A stretch of 41,465 nucleotides of DNA, from contig JACAEG010000116.1 in assembly GCA_013388965.1 (NCBI GenBank), forward strand, positions 1 through 41,465. The letters run 5' to 3'. Origin of the DNA: Pseudorhodoplanes sp. (GTDB lineage: Bacteria; Pseudomonadota; Alphaproteobacteria; Rhizobiales; Xanthobacteraceae). The first letter of the stretch is position 1. Every line of letters starts with the position of its first letter. The translations under genes and the position numbers were made by a program. The notes under the pieces are model-generated. The model saw only the letters and a list, made by a program, of their open reading frames with translations, was not told the DNA's origin and searched no databases. Shown in pieces: positions 27,998 to 36,677 of the stretch.

Positions 27998-28624
27998 CTA
28001 GTGACCGCGCTGCCAGTGTATCAGCTGGATCGGCGTGGGCCTCCCGCCGCTGCAGGGATTGAGTTCCTGCGGACAGTTGGAGATGACGACGAGAACATCC
28101 TTCTCGGCGCGCAGATCGACGAAGTCGCCCGGCTTCGATAGTCCGTCGGCAATATGGATTTCCCCGTCGCCGCCGACCGGCACGTGCATGAAGAAGTTGA
28201 TATTCGGCGGGATATCTCGCCCATTCATGCCGAGCGTGCCGAGAGCCGCGAGGAAATTGTCCCGGCAGCTCCACTTTCCCGGCTGGCCATAGCGGACAAC
28301 ATTGATCTCGCGGCTGCAGCAGCCTGCGAGCGTGTCGTGACGGCCGACCGTGTCTTCGACCACTGTCATCATTGGCTGCGCGAGGTCGTCGTAAAGAACG
28401 ACACCCTTCGACACATAGACGCTCCCGGCGAGCTTGACCGTGTTTGGCGCATTGTAGCGCACATCGCTGCGGGCGGCGTCGAAGATGAGGGTATCGACCG
28501 CCTGGCAGCCTTCAAGGTCGACGATCCGAAGCGTCGTCCCGTGCGGGATTTTGCGATACCAATAGGCGCCGGCGGCGACGATTTCGTCGCTGACTATTCG
28601 GCCGGGAATCGCTCTGGCCAGCAT
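27998..28624 (-). CDS. DUF1989 / urea carboxylase-associated family protein
   Basis: GCQAVDTLIFDA..Y..NTVKLAGSVYVSKGVVLYDD..GRHDTLAGCCSREINVVRYG..NFLAAL..NGRDIPPNINFFMHVPVGGDGEIHIADGLSKPGDFVDLRAEKDVLVVISNCPQELNPC. Confidence 0.85.
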   Translation of the reverse strand: MLARAIPGRIVSDEIVAAGAYWYRKIPHGTTLRIVDLEGCQAVDTLIFDAARSDVRYNAPNTVKLAGSVYVSKGVVLYDDLAQPMMTVVEDTVGRHDTLAGCCSREINVVRYGQPGKWSCRDNFLAALGTLGMNGRDIPPNINFFMHVPVGGDGEIHIADGLSKPGDFVDLRAEKDVLVVISNCPQELNPCSGGRPTPIQLIHWQRGH

Positions 28625-28656
28625 CGTCTCGTCCTGTCGCGTTCCTTGGCAGATCG

Positions 28657-29934
28657 TCAGGCGGCCACGGCCTGCGGCAGGATGGGGGCGGTGGAGTCGA
28701 ACCGCTCGCCTGCGCGCAGGCAGAATGCAGGTTGAAGAAGGCGTTCGGCGACGACCTCGGTTTTCTCGTTGTCACGCAGCAGGAAGCGCCCGCGCAGGTC
28801 GGACAACACGCTCACATCGGCGATGCGCCCGGGCTGGAGCGACCCGAGTTCGTCGGAGCGGCCGAGCATCCTGGCCGGATTGGTGGTGACCATCGGCACC
28901 ACCTGCTCGAGCGTCAGACCAAGCGCCATCATCGAACTCATCGCCTGGGTCAGGCTGAACTTCGCCTGGCCCGCAAAGGGATGATTTTCGTCGTCGGGAT
29001 GCTCTCCGGGCGTCCCGGCCGGCGCCGGCACATGCGTGTTGTAACCATGCATGTCGGCGCCGAGCGTGTCCGGCACGATGCCGGCGTCGAGGGCCTTGCG
29101 CGCAATCCGATAGGAGAAATGGCTGCCATGGCCCACATCGACCTTCAGGCCGCGATCCAGCGCGGCCTGGATGACAGAGTGAACGTTCCCCTCGCGATCG
29201 ACAAAGCCGCCGGGGTGGCGCGTGAACGGATGCGCCAGGATATCGCCGGGCTGCAGCAGCGGGATCACGCGATGGATGATGGTATAGGCATCCTCGCCAT
29301 TCGCGCCGGATTCCGGCAGGCCCCAGAGTTGTCCGAAATGCACGTAAAGCGGCAATTTCGTCTGTCGGCCGATCTCGGCAGCCATCTTCATTACTTCGAT
29401 GCCCCAGCGCGCGAAGCCGCCGATCTCCGCATGCCCCTTGATGCCGCGCACGATGTCCTTGTTGGCATTGGCCGACCGAACTGTCGCGTCGATGTCGACG
29501 CCGTCCGGACTGTAGAGATTCGGGTAGAAATGGCCTTCCAGGCCGCCGACGAGGTAGGCGGACAGGAACGCCAGCACCCGCGTCTTGGCCGTGTCGGCGA
29601 CAAAATGCCGAAAGCCGGGCAGCGTCATGCAGGAGGGGCCGCCCTGATCGACGACCGTCGTGACGCCCGATTGCACGCCGACCATGTCGGCATCCATGCC
29701 GAACCGGCCGGTGACATACTTGTAGACATGGGCGTGGGTGTCGATAAGGCCGGGCAACACAAGCTTGCCCTTCGCATCGATCAGCGTTTTCGCCGAACTC
29801 GGAAGGATATCCTTCTGCACCGCAGCAATGCGACCGCCCCTGATCGCGACGTCCATCACACCGTTGATGTCCGACGCGGGACAGATCACATGCCCCCCGC
29901 TAATGACGATATCGAAGGGTGCGTTCTCGATCAT
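28657..29934 (-). CDS. Amidohydrolase/deacetylase family metallohydrolase
   Basis: FDIVISGGHVICPASDINGVMDVAIRGGRIAAV, GLIDTHAHVYKYVTGRFGMDADMVGVQSGVTTVVDQGG, GSHFSYRIA, SLQPGRIADVSVL. Confidence 0.92.
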   Translation of the reverse strand: MIENAPFDIVISGGHVICPASDINGVMDVAIRGGRIAAVQKDILPSSAKTLIDAKGKLVLPGLIDTHAHVYKYVTGRFGMDADMVGVQSGVTTVVDQGGPSCMTLPGFRHFVADTAKTRVLAFLSAYLVGGLEGHFYPNLYSPDGVDIDATVRSANANKDIVRGIKGHAEIGGFARWGIEVMKMAAEIGRQTKLPLYVHFGQLWGLPESGANGEDAYTIIHRVIPLLQPGDILAHPFTRHPGGFVDREGNVHSVIQAALDRGLKVDVGHGSHFSYRIARKALDAGIVPDTLGADMHGYNTHVPAPAGTPGEHPDDENHPFAGQAKFSLTQAMSSMMALGLTLEQVVPMVTTNPARMLGRSDELGSLQPGRIADVSVLSDLRGRFLLRDNEKTEVVAERLLQPAFCLRAGERFDSTAPILPQAVAA

Positions 29935-29969
29935 GCGTGTGACCCCGGCTTGAGGCGGTTTTCCGCCAA

Positions 29970-29992
29970 CTCGTCAGCATACTGACGTGTTT
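29970..29992. promoter_or_regulatory. Putative operator copy B: (A)CTCGTCAGCATACTGACGTGTTT
   Basis: Dyad CGTCAG-CATA-CTGACG (29972-29987) 38 bp upstream of the amidohydrolase ATG; flanking bases identical to copy A. Confidence 0.8.
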
Positions 29993-30300
29993 TAGCAAGC
30001 CCCGTGCCAGCCTATTGGTCCTCCAAAACCGAGCCTTTTCCGCATGAGTCGGCCGATCTGCCCGCCCGATAGGCAAGAGATGCGGCTTATGTCGGCATGC
30101 AACGGCGCACGCCGCCGGCCCCGGGACTCATCGCCCATAACCGTCCTCTTGGAACACCTCGGAAGGCGGCCGATCAATCTGGCAACCCGCCGGCAGATTG
30201 CGTGGCGCATCATCCCCGCAGCGCCCGGAATGTCGCGGCGATTGCGCGCATCGCAAATGCTGGCCGCGCAGCCATTCAGGTTGGTCTGCAGGACGCCTGA

Positions 30301-30330
30301 CCTTGTTTCCCGACTATTTGAAGCTTAAAA
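30301..30330 (+). promoter_or_regulatory. Shared promoter element, copy 1: CCTTGTT-tccc-GACTATTTGAAGCTTAAAA
   Basis: 19-bp identity with 32211-32229 plus upstream CCTTGTT. Confidence 0.75.
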
Positions 30331-30430
30331 ATCTGGACGAGGCGTTTCAGGGCTGCGAGGAGATGTGCATGCAGGCGTCCGATCTCAGGCACGGGGCGGG
30401 GCCGGCGACGCCGCAAGGGTGCAGAGGGGC

Positions 30431-32143
30431 GTGACGACGCTGCGTCGCTTGCGCTCCCGCATCACAACCGACGGCATCGATCGGACGCCGCACCGCGCCT
30501 TTCTGCGCGGCATGGGGCTCGATGACGCAGCGATTGCGCGCCCCTTCATTGGCATCGTGTCGACCGCGGGCGAGACCACGCCCTGCGTCGCCAATCTGGC
30601 GGAGCAGGCGGCCAGCGCGCATGAGGGGGTAACGGCGGCCGGGGGCACCCCGCGCACCTTCACGACCATTTCCGTCTCCGACGGTCTCAGCATGAACCAC
30701 CAGGGCATGAAATGCTCGCTGGTCTCGCGCGAGGTGATCGCCGATTCCATCGAGCTCGTGGTGCGCGGCCATGCCTATGACGGGCTCATCGGTTTCGGTG
30801 GCTGCGACAAGAACCTGCCCGGCATCATGATGGCGATGGTCCGCTGCAACGTGCCCTCGGTCTTCGTGTTCGGCGGCAGCACCCTGGTGGGTCAGTGGCG
30901 CGGCAAGCCGGTCTCGGTGCTGACGGCCTATGAGGGCGCGGGCGCGGTGATGGCCGGCGACATGTCCGCCGAGGATCTCGAGCAGCTCGAGCGCGTCTGC
31001 ATGCCGACCATCGGCGCCTGTCCGGGCCAGTTCACCGCCAACACGATGGCGATGGTGTCGGAAGTCATCGGGCTTGCGCCTGCGGGCTCGGCAACGATCC
31101 CGGCCGTCTACGAATCGCGCCGCGCGCTGGCGGAACGGGCAGGGCGGCTGGTAATGGAGATCCTCGAACGCGGCGGCCCGCTGCCGCGCGATCTGGTGAC
31201 GCGCAGGAGCCTCGAAAATGCCTGCGCGGTGGTTGCCGCGACCGGCGGCTCGACCAATGCGGCCTTGCATATTCCGGCGATCGCGCACGAGGCCGGCATC
31301 CGCTTCACGCTTGAGGATGTGGCGGCGGTGTTCGAGCGCACGCCGCTGATCGGAAACCTGCGTCCGGGCGGAGACTATTATTCCGAGGATGTGAACCGCA
31401 TCGGCGGAGCGCCCGTGGTCTTCAAGACGCTGCTCGCGGGAGGCTATCTGCACGGCGACACGCCGACAGTGACGGGGCGGACGCTTGCGGAAGAATGCGC
31501 GGATGCTCCCGACCCCGACGGACGGATCATCCGCGCCGCGAATGAGCCGATCTCGCCGACAGGCGGCGTCGTGGTGCTGAAGGGCAGTCTCGCGCCTGAC
31601 GGCGCGCTGATCAAGGTTGCAGGGCTGCGCAATCTGGTGCACGAGGGGCCTGCGCGTGTGTTCGAGAGCGAAGAGGACTGCATGGCCGTGATCCGCGCGC
31701 GCGCCTATGCGGCGGGCGACGTGATCGTCATCCGCAACGAAGGCCCAAAGGGCGGACCGGGCATGCGTGAAATGCTGGGTCCGACCGCGGTCATCTACGG
31801 CCAGGGCATGGGCGAGAAGGGTGCGCTCGTCACCGACGGGCGCTTTTCGGGCGCCACGCGCGGCATGTGCATCGGCTATGTCTCGCCGGAGGCTCGGACC
31901 GGGGGTCCGCTCGCGCTCGTCAGGGATGGCGACCGGATTCGCATCGATGCCGGGAAGCGGACCCTGGATATCCTGATTTCGGAGGCAGAGCTGCAGGAAC
32001 GGCGCGCCGGCTGGCAGCCGGTCAGGCGCAAAGTCCCGCTGGCCGGTGCGCTGGAAAAGTACGAGGCCCAGGTGGGTTCGGCCCATCTGGGTGCGGTGAC
32101 CCATCGCGGCAACCTGCAATGGGAATGGGAGGAGCCGGCGTGA
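30431..32143 (+). CDS. IlvD/Edd family dehydratase
   Basis: [93 protein letters not shown] start at 30431 inferred; ORF track starts at 30365. Confidence 0.92.
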   Translation: MTTLRRLRSRITTDGIDRTPHRAFLRGMGLDDAAIARPFIGIVSTAGETTPCVANLAEQAASAHEGVTAAGGTPRTFTTISVSDGLSMNHQGMKCSLVSREVIADSIELVVRGHAYDGLIGFGGCDKNLPGIMMAMVRCNVPSVFVFGGSTLVGQWRGKPVSVLTAYEGAGAVMAGDMSAEDLEQLERVCMPTIGACPGQFTANTMAMVSEVIGLAPAGSATIPAVYESRRALAERAGRLVMEILERGGPLPRDLVTRRSLENACAVVAATGGSTNAALHIPAIAHEAGIRFTLEDVAAVFERTPLIGNLRPGGDYYSEDVNRIGGAPVVFKTLLAGGYLHGDTPTVTGRTLAEECADAPDPDGRIIRAANEPISPTGGVVVLKGSLAPDGALIKVAGLRNLVHEGPARVFESEEDCMAVIRARAYAAGDVIVIRNEGPKGGPGMREMLGPTAVIYGQGMGEKGALVTDGRFSGATRGMCIGYVSPEARTGGPLALVRDGDRIRIDAGKRTLDILISEAELQERRAGWQPVRRKVPLAGALEKYEAQVGSAHLGAVTHRGNLQWEWEEPA

Positions 32144-32198
32144 GGTGTGGGCCGGCAGTTGCGCGCCGCATTTTAGATACCCGATGAGCTAAAGTTGC

Positions 32199-32230
32199 CC
32201 TTGTTCGCCGGACTATTTGAAGCTTAAAAT
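32199..32230 (+). promoter_or_regulatory. Shared promoter element, copy 2: CCTTGTT-cgccg-GACTATTTGAAGCTTAAAA
   Basis: Same 19-mer as copy 1, 40 bp upstream of the substrate-binding gene; lies between TTGTTC (-35-like) and TAAAAT (-10-like), 18-nt spacer. Confidence 0.75.
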
Positions 32231-32268
32231 AATTCAACAGCCTTGAGCCGGGTCGACAGGAGAATTCG

Positions 32269-33243
32269 ATGAAGCATGTATCCCTTGCACTCGCCGCTGC
32301 GTCCGTGCTGCTGGCGATCGATTCCGCGCAGGCGCAGGAGACGATCAGGGTCGGCTGGACCATCCCGGCCGAGGAATCCAAATACTGGATGATGCGCCGG
32401 CCGCAGGAATTCCCCGACCTCGGCAAGAAATACAAGATCGAGTGGTCGCAATTCCAGGGCACGTCGCCGATGGCGCAGGCGCTGGCGGCAGGCGCGCTCG
32501 ATTGCGCCACGCAGGGCGTGCTCCCGATCGGCCAGGGCATGGTGAACAACAGCTATCAGGTCTATGTGGTCGCCCAGCATGTCGGCGAGCGTCCGGGAAG
32601 CTTCTCGGTCTATTGGGCGGTGAAGGACGACAGCCCGATCAAGACGGTGGCCGATCTGAAGGGCAAGACGGTCGGCATCAGCGTGATCGGCGGCGGCACG
32701 CAAGGGCCGTTCGATCTCATGCTGAAGAAGAACGGCGTCGATCCGTCCAAAGACATCAAGCTGGTGGAGGTCGGCTTCTCGCTGTCGGAGGACGCGCTTC
32801 GCTCGGGTCGTGTCGATGCGGTCAACATGAACCAGCCCTTTGCCGCGCGCGCGGAGGCCAAGGGCGGCGTGCGCAAGCTGTTCGCATTGTCGGAAGCCGT
32901 GCCGAACATCGTCCATATCGTCGAAGCCTGCCGCAAGGATTTCGTCGACAAGAATCCCGAACTGGTGAAGGCCTATGTGCGCGATCTGACGCTCGGCATG
33001 AAGAAGGCGACATCCAATCGCGCCGAGACACTCAAGGTCGTGAACGAGGTTCTCAAGGCGCCGGTCGAGGTGCTGGACACCTATCTGCTCAAGCCGAACG
33101 ACTTCGCGCGCGAGCCCGGCGCGGCGCCGAACTTTGCCGGCATTCAGGCCATGTTCGATACCTATGCCGAGACGGGCTTGCTCGGCAAGAAGCTCGACGC
33201 CTCCACACTCAAGCACCCGACGATCGTCGCGCCGATGGAATAG
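32269..33243 (+). CDS. ABC transporter substrate-binding protein, NitT/TauT (NMT1-like) type
   Basis: Signal peptide; QETIRVGWTIPAEESKYWMMRRP...QGTSPMAQALAAGALDCATQGVLPIGQG...VADLKGKTVGISVIGGGTQGPFDLMLKKNGVD. Confidence 0.9.
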   Translation: MKHVSLALAAASVLLAIDSAQAQETIRVGWTIPAEESKYWMMRRPQEFPDLGKKYKIEWSQFQGTSPMAQALAAGALDCATQGVLPIGQGMVNNSYQVYVVAQHVGERPGSFSVYWAVKDDSPIKTVADLKGKTVGISVIGGGTQGPFDLMLKKNGVDPSKDIKLVEVGFSLSEDALRSGRVDAVNMNQPFAARAEAKGGVRKLFALSEAVPNIVHIVEACRKDFVDKNPELVKAYVRDLTLGMKKATSNRAETLKVVNEVLKAPVEVLDTYLLKPNDFAREPGAAPNFAGIQAMFDTYAETGLLGKKLDASTLKHPTIVAPME

Positions 33244-33254
33244 GCCGGAGGCTC

Positions 33255-34049
33255 GTGGCTGACAGCAATCCCGTGATCGATATCGAAAGTCTGTCGAAGA
33301 CATTCGGAACCCGGCGCGGAACGTCTCATCTCGCCATCGCCGACATCTCCTTGAAGGTCGGCGATGGCGAATTCGTCTCGATCCTGGGGCCATCGGGCTG
33401 CGGGAAGTCGACCCTTCTCTATATTGTCGGCGGGTTCGAGGCGCCGTCGACGGGTGCCGTGCTGGTCGACGGCAAGCCGGTCGCAGGTCCCGGGCCCGAT
33501 CGCGGCCCCGTCTTTCAGGAATTTGCGCTGTTTCCCTGGAAGACCGTGCTCGGCAATGTGATGTATGGCCTGCTGGAGCAGGGCGTGGATCGCGGACAGG
33601 CGACCGATCGCGCACGCGAATTGCTGGCGATGGTGCATTTGTCGGCCTACGGGAATTTCTACCCGAAGGAATTGTCGGGCGGCATGAAGCAGCGCGTCGC
33701 GATTGCGCGCACGCTGGCCTATCGTCCAAAAATCCTTCTGATGGACGAGCCCTTCGGGGCGCTCGATGCGCATACGCGCACGCGGCTTCAGAATGACCTG
33801 CTCGACATCTGGGAGCGCGACCGCAAGACGGTGATGTTCGTCACCCATAGTGTCGAGGAGGCGGTCTTTCTGTCCGATCGCGTCGCGGTGATGACGCGAT
33901 CGCCCGGCCGCATCAAGGAAATCATCCCGATCGATCTGCCGCGCCCGCGCAAGCGCGCCGAATTGCTGGTGAACCGCCGCTATCAGGACTATGTCGTCGA
34001 GATTGAACGCTTGATGGAACTTCCGCCGGAGGAGGCGCAGGCGTCGTGA
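33255..34049 (+). CDS. ABC transporter ATP-binding protein, NitT/TauT type
   Basis: GPSGCGKSTLLYIVGGFEAPSTG, ELSGGMKQRVAIARTLAYRPKILLMDEPFGALDAHTR. GTG start at 33255. Confidence 0.93.
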   Translation: MADSNPVIDIESLSKTFGTRRGTSHLAIADISLKVGDGEFVSILGPSGCGKSTLLYIVGGFEAPSTGAVLVDGKPVAGPGPDRGPVFQEFALFPWKTVLGNVMYGLLEQGVDRGQATDRARELLAMVHLSAYGNFYPKELSGGMKQRVAIARTLAYRPKILLMDEPFGALDAHTRTRLQNDLLDIWERDRKTVMFVTHSVEEAVFLSDRVAVMTRSPGRIKEIIPIDLPRPRKRAELLVNRRYQDYVVEIERLMELPPEEAQAS

Positions 34050-34828
34050 AGCGCATCGCCGACATTCCGGGATTCCCGCCGCTGATGGCCTGCATCGGGC
34101 TTCTCGTGTTCTGGGATCTCGTCGCGCGCTATCTGGCGATCAGCGGATTGCCGCCGGCCTGGGATGCGCTGAAGGAAGTGCCCGTCATTCTCGCCGATCC
34201 GGAGCAGTTGCTGAACATCCTCTCGTCGATCAGGCGCATGGTCATAGGGTTCTTTGCCGCGCTCGTCTTTGCGATTCCGGTCGGTCTGCTGATGGGACGC
34301 AGCCGCGCGGTCGCTGCCTTCTTCAATCCGCTGCTGATGACGATCTATCCCGTCCCGAAGGCAGCCCTGATGCCGATCATCATGCTATGGCTCGGCGTCG
34401 GCGACGTCTCGAAAATCCTCGTGATCTTTCTCGGCGTCTCGCTCCCGGTGATCTATCACAGCTACCAGGGCGCCCGGGCGGTCGAGCAGAAGATGTTGTG
34501 GTCTGCCGCCGCGATGGGCATGGGCGCGCCGGCGCGGCTTCTGCGCATTGTGCTTCCGGCGGCGCTGCCGGAAATCATGGTTGGCTGCCGCACCGGGCTC
34601 GTCCTTGCATTGATCACGATGGTGACGAGCGAGATGATCGCGCGGCAGAGCGGCGTCGGCAACATCCTGTTCAATTCCCTCGACCTCGCGCAATACGGGC
34701 TCGTCTATGCCACCATCCTGATCATCGGCGTCATGGGTTTCGTGCTCGATGTGCTGTTCGAGAAGCTGCGTGAAGCTGTCGCCGGATGGGCGCAACCCGT
34801 GCACCAGATTGCCGTAGGTTCGGCATGA
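34046..34828 (+). CDS. ABC transporter permease, NitT/TauT type
   Basis: YPVPKAALMPIIMLWLGVGDVSKILVIFLGVSLPVIYHSYQGARAVEQKMLWSAAAMG EAA-loop region. Confidence 0.92.
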   Translation: MKRIADIPGFPPLMACIGLLVFWDLVARYLAISGLPPAWDALKEVPVILADPEQLLNILSSIRRMVIGFFAALVFAIPVGLLMGRSRAVAAFFNPLLMTIYPVPKAALMPIIMLWLGVGDVSKILVIFLGVSLPVIYHSYQGARAVEQKMLWSAAAMGMGAPARLLRIVLPAALPEIMVGCRTGLVLALITMVTSEMIARQSGVGNILFNSLDLAQYGLVYATILIIGVMGFVLDVLFEKLREAVAGWAQPVHQIAVGSA

Positions 34829-35595
34829 CCTGGACGCGACGCGCAGGCGAACTCGCGGTCGGGCTCCTTCCGATCGTCCTGCTGCTGGGGCTCTGGCAGG
34901 GGCTCGTTTTCCTCAAATACGCGCCGCCCACGCTACTGCCGGGACCGGTCACCGTGTTCTCACGCTTCTTCTCGCTGCTCGGCGACCCGCAATTCCTCCA
35001 GCATGGCGCGACCACGTCATTCCGGCTGTTCAGCGGCTTCGCCCTCGCGGTGGCGGTCGGGGTGGGCCTTGGCATTCTCGCCGTGGGCAATCGGGTCGTG
35101 GCCGCCATCCTGCGGCCCCTCATTCGCGTGCTCGCGCCCGTGCCCAAGATCGCGCTCTATCCTGCCTTCATCCTGACGCTCGGTTTCGACCACTCCTCCA
35201 AGATCGCGCTCGTTTTCGTTGACGCGGTGTTTCCCATTCTGCTTGCGACCTATCAGGGGGCGCTTTCGGTCGAGCCGAAGCTGGTCTGGTCGGCGCGCGC
35301 GGCGGGGGTCTCGCAGACCCGCGCGCTTTTCACCATTGTGCTGATGGCGGCCCTGCCGTCGATCCTGACCGGTTGCCGCATCGGCCTTGTCATCGCATGC
35401 ATCGTCGTGTTTCTGTCCGAAATGATTAACTCGACGGACGGACTCGGGTATCTGCTCGTGCGCGCCGCCCGCAACTTCCAGACCGTGGACATGTTCGTGC
35501 CGATCATCTCGATTTCGATCCTCGGGCTGATCCTCAACGCCGCTTTCAATGCGCTGCGGGCGCGGCTCCTCGTGGGCTATCCGGAGGACAATTGA
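34825..35595 (+). CDS. ABC transporter permease, NitT/TauT type
   Basis: APVPKIALYPAFILTLGFDHSSKIALVFVDAVFPILLATYQGALSVEPKLVWSARAAGVS; ATGA overlap with upstream permease. Confidence 0.92.
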   Translation: MTWTRRAGELAVGLLPIVLLLGLWQGLVFLKYAPPTLLPGPVTVFSRFFSLLGDPQFLQHGATTSFRLFSGFALAVAVGVGLGILAVGNRVVAAILRPLIRVLAPVPKIALYPAFILTLGFDHSSKIALVFVDAVFPILLATYQGALSVEPKLVWSARAAGVSQTRALFTIVLMAALPSILTGCRIGLVIACIVVFLSEMINSTDGLGYLLVRAARNFQTVDMFVPIISISILGLILNAAFNALRARLLVGYPEDN

Positions 35596-36641
35596 TGCTG
35601 GCCGACCGCATCGAGGGCAAGTGGATCGACGCCTTCTGCGAGGTCTTCGAGCGCTGCGCCGTCAAGCCGGGCGATACGGCTGCGATCCTGTCCGAGACGC
35701 AATCGCGCGCGCTCAATGTCCAGCTTGCGGAGTTGGCGCTGCTGCGGCTGAGGGCGAAACCCTTTCACATCGTCGTGCCGACGCCGCGCAATCCCTTTTC
35801 GGTGCCGGTGCGCTCGACCGGCGCCTCCACCGCGATCGGCAAGCTCGGGCCGGTCGTGTCCGCGCTCGGACAGGCCGGCTTTGTCGTGGATTGCACGCTG
35901 GAAGGCCTGATGCACGCGCCGGAGACGCCGGATATCCTGAAGGCGGGCGCGCGCATCCAGGTCATCTCCAACGAGCATCCGGAGGCGCTCGAGCGCATGC
36001 GCCCCGACTCTGAACTGGAGAAGAAAGTCCGCGCGGCGGCGAAGATGCTGCGCGGCGTGAAGACCATGACGGTGAAGTCCGACGCCGGCACCGATCTGAA
36101 AGTGAATATGGAGGGCGCTGTCACCGTCGGAATCTGGGGCTGGACGGAAAAGCCCGGCACGCTGGCGCACTGGCCGGGCGGAATCGTCGTCAGCTTCCCC
36201 AAGAGCGGCACCGTCGACGGCACGCTCGTGCTCGACCGCGGCGACGTGAACCTGACCTTCAAGCGCTATCTGGAGGCGCCGATCCGCCTCACGCTCGAGA
36301 AGGACTATGTCACCGACATTATCGGCGAAAGCGCGGATGCCGAGATGATGCGCCGCTATCTTGCCGCCTGGGACGAGCGCGAAGCCTATGCCGTGTCGCA
36401 TGTCGGCTTCGGGATGAACGCCAATGCGCGCTACGAGGCGCTGACCATGTACGACCAGCGCGACACCAACGGCACGGAAATCCGCGCGGTGGCCGGCAAT
36501 TTCCTGTTCTCCACCGGCGCCAACGAATTCGCCGGCCGCTACACAGCGGGGCATTTCGACATTCCGGTATTCAGGACCACGATCGCGGTCGATGGCACGG
36601 TGGTGGTGCGCGACGGCCAGTTGCAGGATGTGTTCGGGTGA
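35592..36641 (+). CDS. M29-like/NicX-like metalloenzyme (aminopeptidase or 2,5-dihydroxypyridine dioxygenase family)
   Basis: GTLVLDRGDVNLTFKRYLEAPIRLTLEKDYVTDIIG...YAVSHVGFGMNANARYEALTMYDQRDTNGTEIRAVAGNFLFSTGANEFAGRYTAGHFDIPV resembles remembered NicX sequence. Confidence 0.8.
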   Translation: MMLADRIEGKWIDAFCEVFERCAVKPGDTAAILSETQSRALNVQLAELALLRLRAKPFHIVVPTPRNPFSVPVRSTGASTAIGKLGPVVSALGQAGFVVDCTLEGLMHAPETPDILKAGARIQVISNEHPEALERMRPDSELEKKVRAAAKMLRGVKTMTVKSDAGTDLKVNMEGAVTVGIWGWTEKPGTLAHWPGGIVVSFPKSGTVDGTLVLDRGDVNLTFKRYLEAPIRLTLEKDYVTDIIGESADAEMMRRYLAAWDEREAYAVSHVGFGMNANARYEALTMYDQRDTNGTEIRAVAGNFLFSTGANEFAGRYTAGHFDIPVFRTTIAVDGTVVVRDGQLQDVFG

Positions 36642-36677
36642 CGACCCTTACCTTTCAGAGGGACGGCACTCACGACG

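Noticed and set aside
29954-29967. GGCGG-TTTT-CCGCC small hairpin in the amidohydrolase leader
   Set aside because: Only 5 bp; too short to claim function alone.
30347-32119. 590-aa minus-strand ORF
   Set aside because: Antisense to the IlvD-like dehydratase; no motif.
32224-33729. 501-aa minus-strand ORF
   Set aside because: Antisense to the ABC binding protein and ATPase.
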